Shown: piece after piece, positions 37,122 to 45,351 of the stretch | Layout: each line of letters begins with the position of its first letter | Numbering within the stretch: the stretch's first letter is position 1 | DNA from: Rhodococcus pseudokoreensis | GTDB lineage: Bacteria; Actinomycetota; Actinomycetes; Mycobacteriales; Mycobacteriaceae | Direction of reading: 5' to 3' | Length of the DNA stretch: 64,000 nt | Assembly (NCBI RefSeq): GCF_017068395.1 | Contig: NZ_CP070619.1 | Location: 2,046,001-2,110,000 of the forward strand | Program-made: the position numbers and the translations under genes | The notes under the pieces: model-generated | Database searches by the model: none | What the model was told of the DNA's origin: nothing | The model's input: only the letters and a program-made list of their open reading frames with translations

Positions 37122-37505
37122 ATGACGATGCACGCCGAGCTGAGGCGAATCCTCGACCTACTCCACTCTGAGCGCGTGGATGACCGGGCGGCACGCCTTC
37201 GTGCCGCATCGGCGCTGGAGAGGGTCCTGCTCGCCGGTGTCCACGCCGATTCGTGTGTGCACACCGACCTCCCGGTCCGCGCCGATACCGCGCGCCCCTC
37301 CGTTCACGACGAGCCGTTGACCGGTCGCGAGCACGAGATACTGGGAATGATGGCCGATGGTGCATCGAACGCAGAAATTGGTCGCGACCTCTACATTTCG
37401 AGAAACACGGTCCGGTTTCACGTCAGCAACATACTGCGCAAGATGTCGGTGACCAATCGCACCGCGGCGGTGGCGAGAATGACAACCGGCATCGGCGTGC
37501 GCTGA
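37122..37505 (+). CDS. Small LuxR-type helix-turn-helix protein
   Basis: A 127-residue protein whose C-terminal half is a LuxR DNA-binding domain ([35 protein letters not shown]). The N-terminal half has no recognised sensor domain. It is a short orphan regulator like GerE-type proteins. Two ATGs (37122 and 37128) are possible; GGAGG at 37104-37108 fits either only loosely. It is divergent from the deleted LuxR gene and close to the catabolic region, so it could regulate either. Confidence 0.8.
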   Translation: MTMHAELRRILDLLHSERVDDRAARLRAASALERVLLAGVHADSCVHTDLPVRADTARPSVHDEPLTGREHEILGMMADGASNAEIGRDLYISRNTVRFHVSNILRKMSVTNRTAAVARMTTGIGVR

Positions 37506-37561
37506 CCTGTCCCTCGATTCGCCGCCTCGGTCCAGGCAGATCTGCGTTTCGCGGCACGACA

Positions 37562-37604
37562 CACGGAAGTCCTCCGGTCGTGATTCAACCGGAGGACTTC
37601 CGTG
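37562..37604. terminator. Bidirectional hairpin terminator
   Basis: A perfect 17-base inverted repeat (37562-37578 with 37588-37604, 9-base loop) lies between the convergent small LuxR gene and cupin gene, in the right place to stop both transcripts. Confidence 0.75.
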
Positions 37605-37662
37605 GTGACGATATTGAGCCGCAGCGAAAGAACTGCCGACGAATGACGCGGTGACGGGAAGG

Positions 37663-38109
37663 TCAGTGCGCCTCTGCGTGGGTGCCGACTCGGACGTATC
37701 CGGCGAGCGAGCTGTCGTCGACCTCGGGCAGATTGACGACGATGTTCTCGGGCGTGCGGGTGGTGAGCCAGATGAGTTCCTCGGTGGTACTCATGTTGGC
37801 TTCAACGTGCGGCATGAACGGTGGGACGAAGACGAAGTCCCCTTCGGACATGTCGATGTACTCGCTAAAGTTTTCACCGAAGTAGATTCGCGCCTTGCCG
37901 GCCAGAACGTACCCGCCGGTTTCGGCCTCACCGTGATGGTGCGGCAGGGATCGATATCCGGGCTCGTTGAAGACTTTCCCGAACCAAATCTTCGTGGCCG
38001 GCGTGTGCTGGACGCTGACCCCGGAGACACGCACGGCGCCACCGGATTGGCCCGTGTTCTGCGCTTCCTGTCCCTTGCGAGTGACTACCGGCTTGTCGTG
38101 TTCGGCCAT
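37663..38109 (-). CDS. Cupin-domain protein
   Basis: A 148-residue single-domain cupin. The first motif appears as SLPHHHGEAETGGYVLAG, with a His triplet and Glu for metal binding. The second is near GDFVFVPPFMPHVEANM. Small cupins of this kind include dioxygenases and isomerases. AAAGGAATC precedes the ATG, and a shared palindrome lies only 14 bases before the start, so it is probably tightly controlled with the surrounding catabolic units. The reaction is unknown. Confidence 0.82.
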   Translation of the reverse strand: MAEHDKPVVTRKGQEAQNTGQSGGAVRVSGVSVQHTPATKIWFGKVFNEPGYRSLPHHHGEAETGGYVLAGKARIYFGENFSEYIDMSEGDFVFVPPFMPHVEANMSTTEELIWLTTRTPENIVVNLPEVDDSSLAGYVRVGTHAEAH

Positions 38110-38123
38110 GCTTGATTCCTTTC

Positions 38124-38139
38124 AAGAACAAACGTTCGC
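38124..38139. promoter_or_regulatory. Shared palindromic operator, copy E
   Basis: AAGAAC-AAAC-GTTCGC, one mismatch per half to the consensus, 14 bases upstream of the cupin start. Confidence 0.55.
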
Positions 38140-38213
38140 TTTTTATGCAGCGTACGAGTGCACCCGTGTTCAGGCAAGGGTGCGCGACGGTTGCACTCCG
38201 TAAACTGCACGCG

Positions 38214-38711
38214 TCAGTGAAGCAATTCGGGGCGTCGGCGAATCATGAAGCTGCTACGGAAGGTCATCACCGCTTCGCCTCGCTGATTGAGTGCGCTGTA
38301 GGCGAAGGACCAGATGCCCTGGTCGGGCTTCTTGGTGGGGCGGGCGGCAATGAGCTCGGCTTCGGGATGCAGGGTGTCGCCGATGAGCACCGGACGCACG
38401 GCGCGCACCTCGTCGAGGCCGAGCCAGGCGACGACGTTGTTGAAGTAGCCGGTCTGGGTCGTCAGCCCCAGGGCGAGCGAGAGCGTGAACGGTCCGTGCG
38501 CGATCCGCTGCCCGAACTGGGTGCCGGCGGCGTACTCCTCGTCGAGGTGCAGGGAGACGATGTCGCAGGTCAGCCCCGCCCACTGCACCAGGTGTGCGTC
38601 GGTGACAGTCATGCCGGGGCCGCGGAGTACGTCCCCCAGGTCGAGGTCCTCCCACCAGCGATCGGGCTGCCCGATCACTCGGGCGGCAGTGCTGACGTCG
38701 TTGATTGTCAT
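38214..38711 (-). CDS. MaoC-like hydratase (first copy)
   Basis: A 165-residue single hot-dog-fold MaoC protein. The hydratase signature is seen as QWAGLTCDIVSLHLDEEYA and FGQRIAHGPFTL, with the conserved catalytic Asp and His of (R)-enoyl-CoA hydratases expected here, then RPVLIGDTLHPEAEL. It is divergent from the CitE-type lyase gene and shares its control region. GAGGAG lies just upstream of the ATG. It probably hydrates an enoyl-CoA made in this pathway. Confidence 0.85.
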   Translation of the reverse strand: MTINDVSTAARVIGQPDRWWEDLDLGDVLRGPGMTVTDAHLVQWAGLTCDIVSLHLDEEYAAGTQFGQRIAHGPFTLSLALGLTTQTGYFNNVVAWLGLDEVRAVRPVLIGDTLHPEAELIAARPTKKPDQGIWSFAYSALNQRGEAVMTFRSSFMIRRRPELLH

Positions 38712-38753
38712 CGAAACTCCTCATAGCGCCGGCGCCGCCGGCCGTGTTAACGT

Positions 38754-38769
38754 ACGAGCGATTGTTCGT
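38754..38769. promoter_or_regulatory. Shared palindromic operator, copy C
   Basis: ACGAGC-GATT-GTTCGT: one mismatch in the left half, right half exact. It is 42 bases from the MaoC start and 225 bases from the lyase start, so it could control both directions. Confidence 0.65.
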
Positions 38770-38994
38770 TTAACAGTACGGGCCGCCAACCCGCTGGTCA
38801 ATCATTTGGTCAAAGCTTTGCACCACGATGTCTGGATGTGACGAGATGCCGCACACCACAAGGTTCCGCACCTCATTCATGGTGGGTGCGGTTTCCTCCG
38901 GGTGGTCGGTGCGGCGATCGGCGGTATCACCCGGGACCGTGTGGGGAATCAGTGACGTCCCCGCACCGGCGGTGCCCTATCGAGTGAGGAAGTA

Positions 38995-39885
38995 ATGCGA
39001 CCCCTACGTTCTCTCCAGTTCGTGCCGGCTCATCGTGAGGGCTGGGCGCAGAAGGCAGTGCGCGCCGGCGCCGACGCGGTGATCCTCGATCTCGAGGATT
39101 CGGTCCCCGAGCCGAGCAAGGCCGATGCCCGTGCACTGGCAGCCGCGACGATCGACACCCTGCGACGCGAGCACCCCGAGGTGACGGTGCTGGTGCGCCC
39201 GAACCCCCTCGATACCGACCACTTCGGCAAAGATCTCCACGCCGTCGTCCGCGCCGGGCTCGGCGGTCTGCTTCTGCCGAAGATCTACGGCGCGCGGGAG
39301 GTGCTCGATTTCGCGGCTCTGCTCGAGCACTTCGAGATCGAGGCTGCACTCGTCCGCGGCAGTGTGGAGGTGATCCCCACCCTCGAGACCGCGAAGTCGC
39401 TGGTGAACTGCGAGGCGATTGCCGCCGCGCATCCGCGGGTCGCGTCGCTGATGGTGGCCGCCGCCCGCGATGCCGACGTCTCGCGCGAGGTCGGTTTCGA
39501 GTGGACGGCCGAGGGCCTCGAGACACTTCATTACCGCAGCAAAGCGGTGCTCGCTTGTCGTGCCGCCGGCTTGGCCCACCCCATCGTGGGGCTGTGGCAG
39601 GAGATCTCCGATCTGGACGGATTGCGCCGATTCGCCGAGGGCAACCGTCGACTCGGCTTTACCGGCCAGGTCCTCATCCACCCCTCGCACATCGAGACGG
39701 TCAATGACGTCTATGCCCCGGACCCGAAAGTCGTCGACCGCTTCCGGCGCATGATCGAGGCTTTCGAACAGGCCCAGGCGCAGGGCCAGGCAGCCGCCCT
39801 CTTCGAGGGCGAACACGTCGATATCGCGCACGTCAAGACCGCCCGCGGCGTGGTCGCCCTCGCCGAATCCATCAGTTCGCAGTAA
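38995..39885 (+). CDS. CitE-type CoA ester lyase (HpcH/HpaI family)
   Basis: A 296-residue lyase related to citrate lyase beta, malyl-CoA and citramalyl-CoA lyases. Landmarks are RSLQFVPAHREGW, the acidic AVILDLEDSVPEPSKADAR, RPNPLDT, EVIPTLETAKSL and VLIHPSHIETVND. It cleaves a beta-hydroxyacyl-CoA to a shorter CoA ester plus a keto acid or ketone body. GAGGAAG precedes the ATG. A MaoC hydratase follows 27 bases on, so hydration then cleavage is likely. The chain is a candidate 3-hydroxy-3-methylglutaryl-CoA or citramalyl-CoA type lyase by analogy with the mycobacterial leucine cluster. Confidence 0.87.
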   Translation: MRPLRSLQFVPAHREGWAQKAVRAGADAVILDLEDSVPEPSKADARALAAATIDTLRREHPEVTVLVRPNPLDTDHFGKDLHAVVRAGLGGLLLPKIYGAREVLDFAALLEHFEIEAALVRGSVEVIPTLETAKSLVNCEAIAAAHPRVASLMVAAARDADVSREVGFEWTAEGLETLHYRSKAVLACRAAGLAHPIVGLWQEISDLDGLRRFAEGNRRLGFTGQVLIHPSHIETVNDVYAPDPKVVDRFRRMIEAFEQAQAQGQAAALFEGEHVDIAHVKTARGVVALAESISSQ

Positions 39886-39912
39886 CCGCAACAACCTCGT
39901 AAGGAACCGACA

Positions 39913-40380
39913 ATGAGTGGACTGTACTTCGAAGAGCTCGAACCGGAGCTCGTCATCAAGCACGCGGTGACCCGCACCGTCACCGAGACCGACAATCTGC
40001 TGTTCACGACGCTCACCTTGAACGTCCAGCCCCTGCATCTCGACGCCGAGTTCGCCAAGAACAGCATGTACGGCGAGCGCATCGTCAACAGCGTCTTCAC
40101 CCTCGGCGTCGTGGTCGGCATCCCGGTGCAGGAGACCACCCTCGGAACCACACTTGGCAATCTCGGGTTCGAGGAGATCGCCTTCCCTGCGCCCGTGCTG
40201 ATCGGCGATACCCTTCGGGTCGAGACCCAGATCCTGTCTCGCCGTGAGTCGAAGTCGCGCCCGGACACCGGCATCGTGCGATTCGAGCACCGCGGGTTCA
40301 ACCAGAACGACAAGCTGGTGTGCCGCGTGCAGCGGTCCGGCCTGATGCTCAAGAAGCCCGCCGAGGTCGCTGTCTCATGA
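39913..40380 (+). CDS. MaoC-like hydratase (second copy)
   Basis: A 155-residue hot-dog-fold hydratase. It reads TVTETDNLLFTTLTLNVQPL, DAEFAKNSMYGERIVNS and FPAPVLIGDTLRVETQIL, typical of mesaconyl/itaconyl-CoA hydratase-like MaoC proteins that work with CitE lyases. It lies between the lyase and the FAH gene and overlaps the latter by the four bases ATGA. It probably makes the tertiary or secondary 3-hydroxyacyl-CoA that the lyase cleaves. Confidence 0.85.
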   Translation: MSGLYFEELEPELVIKHAVTRTVTETDNLLFTTLTLNVQPLHLDAEFAKNSMYGERIVNSVFTLGVVVGIPVQETTLGTTLGNLGFEEIAFPAPVLIGDTLRVETQILSRRESKSRPDTGIVRFEHRGFNQNDKLVCRVQRSGLMLKKPAEVAVS

Positions 40381-41213
40381 GGCTGGCCACGCTGCGCCTG
40401 AACGGCTCGACCGCCGCCGCCCGGATCGACGGCGAACAGGCGGTGCTGATCGAGCCGTTCCCCAGCCTTTCGGATCTGCTGCGCGACCCGCACTGGCAGC
40501 GCATCGCCACCGAGGCAGCCGGGCAGGTCGTCGAGCTCGGTGCCGTGGAGTACGCGCCCGTGGTTCCGCACCCGACGAAGATCGTGTGCGTGGGCCTGAA
40601 CTATGCGAATCACATCGAGGAGATGGGCCGCGAACTCCCCCGCTACCCGACGTTGTTCGCCAAATTCCCCGAAGCACTTATCGGCGCCTACGACGACATC
40701 CACGTTCCCTCCTACGCCGATCAGCAGGTGGATTGGGAAGGAGAGCTCGCCGTCGTCATCGGCAAGACTGCGAGAACGGTCCTGGCCGCCGATGCCGGCG
40801 AGTACATCGCCGGCTTCGCGGTCGCCAATGATGTCACCATGCGCGACTACCAGTATCGAACGCAACAGTGGCTGCAGGGCAAGACCTTCGAAGGAACCTG
40901 CCCGCTCGGTCCGACGCTGGTGACCCCGGACGAGTTTTCGCTCGGCGCCACACTGAACACCGTCGTCGACGGCACCACGGTCCAGGCGGACTCGACCGGC
41001 GACCTGGTGTTCACCCCCGCCCGGTTGATCGAGTACATCTCCCACATCGTCACCCTGCAGGCCGGAGACGTGATCTTGACCGGCACCCCCGGCGGGGTCG
41101 GCCACCCGACCGGAACACATCTGTCCGATGGCCAGACCCTCACCACGGAGATCACCGGCCTGGGCACGCTGCGCAACACCGTGCGCGTTGCCGCCCCGGT
41201 CCCGGTCGGCTGA
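40377..41213 (+). CDS. Fumarylacetoacetate hydrolase (FAH) family protein
   Basis: A 278-residue FAH-superfamily enzyme with a short N-terminal domain and the metal-binding catalytic core: IVCVGLNYANHIEEMG, WEGELAVVIGKTA, GFAVANDVTMRDYQ, KTFEGTCPLGPTLV, and a final TLQAGDVILTGTPGGVG. Members cleave acylpyruvates, hydrate 2-hydroxydienoates or decarboxylate oxaloacetate. It is coupled to the MaoC gene by ATGA overlap, so it acts in the same route, probably on a keto acid released by the lyase. The exact reaction is open. Confidence 0.9.
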   Translation: MRLATLRLNGSTAAARIDGEQAVLIEPFPSLSDLLRDPHWQRIATEAAGQVVELGAVEYAPVVPHPTKIVCVGLNYANHIEEMGRELPRYPTLFAKFPEALIGAYDDIHVPSYADQQVDWEGELAVVIGKTARTVLAADAGEYIAGFAVANDVTMRDYQYRTQQWLQGKTFEGTCPLGPTLVTPDEFSLGATLNTVVDGTTVQADSTGDLVFTPARLIEYISHIVTLQAGDVILTGTPGGVGHPTGTHLSDGQTLTTEITGLGTLRNTVRVAAPVPVG

Positions 41214-41252
41214 CCGCCACTCTGCGTTCCACAATCGAATACGACACCGTCC

Positions 41253-41285
41253 AGCCCTCCCGGTCCACCACGGACCGGGAGGGCT
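41253..41285 (+). terminator. Hairpin after lyase-hydratase-FAH operon
   Basis: Arms AGCCCTCCCGGTCC (41253-41266) and GGACCGGGAGGGCT (41272-41285) with a 5-base loop; no T-run. Confidence 0.7.
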
Positions 41286-41618
41286 AGTGGCCGTCGCTCC
41301 CGCGTGCATCGTTCGAGCTCTCTCCGACCCCAGATCGCGAAAGGCAGGTTCCTGCCCAGGCGTTCGCTCACGGTCGCCTCTACCCCGCGGCAACCTGGGC
41401 GCACGTGCGGTTGCTCACCGACGCAACGGAGTTGGTGAATCGACGACGGGCAAGCCAGGCGCGGCTGCAGTCCGGCAGGCGTGGGACGGCAAAGAAGTGG
41501 CTGATTCTCCTGGTAGCGGCATGCCGCAGATCACCCGTTGACGAATGGTGTGCTCTACGCCACAATACAAACAAACGAGCAAACGTTCGTCAGTATCTGG
41601 CATCGAGAAGGAAAATCC
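41286..41618. other. Intergenic region before the sugar-type ABC operon
   Basis: About 330 bases. No gene is seen. The right part carries a possible promoter, TTGACG (41538-41543) and CACAAT (41561-41566) with 17-base spacing, and the shared palindrome. Confidence 0.45.
41575..41590. promoter_or_regulatory. Shared palindromic operator, copy D
   Basis: ACGAGC-AAAC-GTTCGT: one mismatch left, right half exact. It lies 28 bases before the binding-protein start and over the expected transcription start. Confidence 0.65.
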
Positions 41619-42743
41619 ATGAAAGCTCTGTCTTGTCGTCGCGCGGCCCTTGCCGGAGTTGCTTTCAGCGCAGTCCTGAGCGTTGCGGCGTGCACGGCCA
41701 GCGCCCCAGCCGAATCGAGCGGTACCTCCGGGGGGTCGACGAGCGACGGCGGCCAGGCCCTGCCGGTCGCACAACTCTGCGGCGACCGTCCCCTGAAGAT
41801 CGCGCATGTCGCCGGTTTCGGCGCCAACTCCTGGCGCAAGATCACGCAGGCCGAACTCACCGACGAGCTCGCCGCGTGCCCGAATGTGACCTTGGAGTAC
41901 ACCCAGGCCGACAACGACCTGCAGAAGTACATCACCGCGATCAACTCGTATACCGCACAGGGCTTCGACGCGATCGTCACCTACGACGACTTCGGTAGCC
42001 AGGCGCTGAGCGCCCTGAAGAACGCCCATGACTCCGGTGTCGTCGTCGTGCCCTACATCGCCGATCCCGGCGGTGAGGTCGGTGTCGATTACGACGGATA
42101 CGTCCAGTACGACTTCGACGTCGAGGGCGACACGATGGCCAAGTGGTTGGGCGGCCAGGTTCAGCCGGGCAGCAAGCTGCTCTTCAGTGGTGGGCTGCCG
42201 GGCGGAAGCCCCTCGACGGTCGCCCTGTGGGACGGAGTCAACGAGACCTCGAAGGAACTCGGCGATCCCTTCACCTCGCTGACCAACGAACCGCAGCCGT
42301 CGAGCTGGGACGCCGCCTACGAGCAGCGTGCGATGGCAGGTGCGTTGACCAAGTACCCCGAGATCAACGCTCTGGCATCGGATTACGGTGTCGCATCGAA
42401 GGGTGGCCTGCGCGCCTTCATCAACGCCGGCCGGCCCATCCCGCCGTTGGCGACATCGGCGACCGACAACGAACTTAGTTGCATGTGGTTGCAGTACCAC
42501 CAGGCAAACCCGGATTTCCAGTTGCTGACCCTCGACGGCACCACGACCGTCGTGCGCATCGCGGCCCGCAAGGCGCTGGCCGCGCTCAATGGACAGCCCG
42601 ATAACGAGCCGGAGAACTTCGAACTGCCGACATTCGTCGACACTCTGGGCGGCAAGCTTCCGACCTGCCGCGAGGATCTTCCGCCGGACGCCGACCTGTC
42701 CTCGGCGCTCTCGCCCGAGCAGCTCTCGGCCGTCTTCAAGTAG
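41619..42743 (+). CDS. Sugar-type ABC transporter substrate-binding lipoprotein
   Basis: A 374-residue periplasmic-binding protein of the ribose/autoinducer (Peripla_BP_4) type with a signal peptide and lipobox SVAAC. A Ser/Gly-rich linker is followed by two Rossmann-like lobes (IAHVAGFGANSWRKI, AQGFDAIVTYDDFGSQAL, YPEINALASDYGVAS). The ATG at 41619 has AGAAGGA upstream. It leads an operon of at least seven genes that runs to 49091. In a catabolic region with CoA-thioester enzymes the ligand may be a non-sugar compound. Confidence 0.88.
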   Translation: MKALSCRRAALAGVAFSAVLSVAACTASAPAESSGTSGGSTSDGGQALPVAQLCGDRPLKIAHVAGFGANSWRKITQAELTDELAACPNVTLEYTQADNDLQKYITAINSYTAQGFDAIVTYDDFGSQALSALKNAHDSGVVVVPYIADPGGEVGVDYDGYVQYDFDVEGDTMAKWLGGQVQPGSKLLFSGGLPGGSPSTVALWDGVNETSKELGDPFTSLTNEPQPSSWDAAYEQRAMAGALTKYPEINALASDYGVASKGGLRAFINAGRPIPPLATSATDNELSCMWLQYHQANPDFQLLTLDGTTTVVRIAARKALAALNGQPDNEPENFELPTFVDTLGGKLPTCREDLPPDADLSSALSPEQLSAVFK

Positions 42744-42776
42744 AAGCCGGGCACGAGGGACGAGGAGTGGTCAACA

Positions 42777-45347
42777 GTGACTCAGCAAGAGATCGTCGAG
42801 GATGTGATGTACGTGAGTGACGTACAGGTTCAGGAAGATCCGGTACACGATATCGCCGATCAGGACATCGTCCTGCGGCTGGACGCGGTGGACAAGAAGT
42901 ACCCGGGCGTCCACGCGATCAAGGGTGTCTCACTCACCGTCCGGCGCGGTGAGATCCATGCGCTGGTCGGCCAGAACGGGGCGGGCAAGTCCACACTCGT
43001 CGGCATTGCGGCCGGTTCGATCACCGCCGATTCGGGGACGGTGGAGATCGGTGGCGTCGCCGCCACCGACCCGTCCCCGGCCTGGTGCCGGGAGCAAGGG
43101 CTCGCCATCGTCTACCAAGAGCCGGCGCTACTTCCGGATCTGACGGTGGCCGAGAACATGCGCCTGAGCATGCCCGAGGACCGCCGCCCTCCGGTCGGCG
43201 AGCAGGTCGGCTGGGCGGAAGGCATCCTCTCGCGGTGGAGCAGCGTGGCCTCGATCGATCCGCGCACCCCGGTCCGCGAACTGCAGCCCGATGCGCGGTT
43301 CGTCGTCGAGATTGCGAAGGCCCTGGCGGAAGAGCCCAAGGTCATCGTCCTCGACGAGCCCACCGAACATCTGCTGCCGCCCGCGGTGGCCGAGTTGTTC
43401 CGCCTGGTGTCGGAGTTGATCGATGCCGGTGGCGCGGTCGTGTACATCTCGCACCGGCTCAACGAGGTCAAGCAGATCGCCCACACGGTGTCGGTTCTGC
43501 GCGACGGTGCGTTGGTCGGAACCTTCGACGGCGCCGAGGTCACCGAGCAGGACGTGGTCAACCTCGTCGTCGGCCGCGAGCTCACCCGCGCACACACCCG
43601 CGCCGAGACCCGCACGGCCGCACTCGGGGAGACATTGCTGCAGGTCACCGGATTCTCCGGCGACGGGTTCGACGACCTGGACCTGACCGTCCGCGCCGGC
43701 GAGATCGTCGGGTTCGCCGGTGTCGAGGGCCAGGGGCAACGCGAGGTCCTGCGTGCGCTCGGCGGCCTCGTCACCGGCCGCGGCACCATCGAACTCGGCG
43801 GCCGGACGGTCAAGACGTCGAGCCCGACCGCGGCACTGGCCGGGGGCATCGCCTACCTTCCCCACGACCGGCACCACGAGGGCATTCTGCCGGGCCTGAG
43901 CCTGCGGGAGAACGCCTCGCTGTCGTCGCTGGGGCGGTTGTCCCGCCTCGGCGTGCTCTCGCGCCTGCGCGAACGCAGGGCCACCTCCGAAACGTTCGCG
44001 TCGATGCGGGTCAAGGCGCCCTCCGCCGAGGTCGACATCGCCACCCTCTCGGGCGGAAACCAGCAGAAGGTCGTGCTCAGCCGAGTACTGATGACCGAGT
44101 CGAAGCTGATCCTGGCCGACGAACCCACCCAGGGCGTCGACATCGGCGCCCGCGAGGAGATCTACACCATCCTGCGGGAGGCGGCGGCCCGCGGCGCCGC
44201 GATCATCGTGCTCTCCTCCTCTGCGGCTGAACTCGAGCAGCTCTGCGATCGAGTCATCGTCTTCTCCCGCGGCAAGGCCGAGAAGGAACTCGTCGGCGAC
44301 GACCTGTCCGAGCACGGCATCGCCCAGGCCGCACTCAGTGCCACCGGCAGTCGCAGTCGCGTCGGCACCGCCCTGCGGAAGGTCACCCTCGGACGGAAGC
44401 TGGCCCGTAACGACCTCACCCCCGCGGCGATTCTCGCGATCGCGACCATCCTGCTCGCGGGTGTGGCGATCAGCCAGAGCGAGTTCTACCTCACCACACG
44501 CAATTTCGGGCTGATCTTGCCACTGCTAGCCACCTTGGCGTTCTTCGCGATGGCCCAGCAGGTGGTGATGATGGTCGGGGGCATCGACCTATCGGTCGGG
44601 CCGCTGGCGGGCCTGCTGGTCGTGGTCGGTTCGTTCGTCCTGTCGGCGTACAAGACACCGGTCGGGATGATCATCGGGCTGATCGTGCTCGCCATAGTGG
44701 CCGCGGTCGTCGGTCTGGTCAACTGGACCTTGGCGGTGATCGTCAAGATCAACCCCCTGATCGCCACCCTGGTGACCTATACCGCTATCCAGGGCATCGC
44801 GTACCTGCTGCGACCGTTGCCCGCGGGCAAGATCGACCCGATCTTCCTGTCGTACGTGTCCACCAAGCTCGGATTCATCCCGATCATGATCGTGCTGGCG
44901 ATCGTCGTCGCGGTGCTGCTCGAGTTCGCGATGTACCGGAGCCTGTTCGGTATCCGCCTGCGCGCCACCGGATCCGCGCATGCCACCGCGGATCGGATCG
45001 GTGTGCGCACCAAGCGGATCACGCTCATCGCGTACGTGGGCTGCTCGGTGCTCGCCGTCCCGGCGGCCGTGCTGCTGATGGCGCAGGCCGGGACCGGCAA
45101 CGCCAGCATCGGCGACAGCTACACCCTTGCGAGCATCGGTGCCGCGGTACTCGGCGGGGCCTCGATCTTCGGTGGCCGTGGCTCGTTCATCGGCGCCTGC
45201 CTCGGCGCGGTACTCGTGATCCAGATCAACACGGTGGTGCAGTTCATCGGCTTGCCGCTGTACTGGCAGCAGTGGCTGCTCGGCGGGCTGACCATCGCCG
45301 CAGCCGCCTTCTACTCCAAGTCCCGAACCCTCGCAGAGCGGAGCTGA
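42777..45347 (+). CDS. Fused RbsA-type ATPase and RbsC-type permease
   Basis: An 856-residue single chain. Residues about 25-515 hold two ABC ATPase domains and residues about 535-855 a ribose-type permease with many membrane helices. Domain 1 has Walker A GQNGAGKST and Walker B VIVLDEPTEHL, but where LSxGQ is expected it reads ELQPDARFVVEIAKAL, so the signature is degenerate. Domain 2 has the usual weak Walker A (GVEGQGQRE) but an intact LSGGNQQK signature and ILADEPTQGVD. GTG 42777 is used; a later ATG within about ten codons is possible. ATPase and permease are normally separate proteins. Confidence 0.88.
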   Translation: MTQQEIVEDVMYVSDVQVQEDPVHDIADQDIVLRLDAVDKKYPGVHAIKGVSLTVRRGEIHALVGQNGAGKSTLVGIAAGSITADSGTVEIGGVAATDPSPAWCREQGLAIVYQEPALLPDLTVAENMRLSMPEDRRPPVGEQVGWAEGILSRWSSVASIDPRTPVRELQPDARFVVEIAKALAEEPKVIVLDEPTEHLLPPAVAELFRLVSELIDAGGAVVYISHRLNEVKQIAHTVSVLRDGALVGTFDGAEVTEQDVVNLVVGRELTRAHTRAETRTAALGETLLQVTGFSGDGFDDLDLTVRAGEIVGFAGVEGQGQREVLRALGGLVTGRGTIELGGRTVKTSSPTAALAGGIAYLPHDRHHEGILPGLSLRENASLSSLGRLSRLGVLSRLRERRATSETFASMRVKAPSAEVDIATLSGGNQQKVVLSRVLMTESKLILADEPTQGVDIGAREEIYTILREAAARGAAIIVLSSSAAELEQLCDRVIVFSRGKAEKELVGDDLSEHGIAQAALSATGSRSRVGTALRKVTLGRKLARNDLTPAAILAIATILLAGVAISQSEFYLTTRNFGLILPLLATLAFFAMAQQVVMMVGGIDLSVGPLAGLLVVVGSFVLSAYKTPVGMIIGLIVLAIVAAVVGLVNWTLAVIVKINPLIATLVTYTAIQGIAYLLRPLPAGKIDPIFLSYVSTKLGFIPIMIVLAIVVAVLLEFAMYRSLFGIRLRATGSAHATADRIGVRTKRITLIAYVGCSVLAVPAAVLLMAQAGTGNASIGDSYTLASIGAAVLGGASIFGGRGSFIGACLGAVLVIQINTVVQFIGLPLYWQQWLLGGLTIAAAAFYSKSRTLAERS

Positions 45348-45351
45348 CGCC

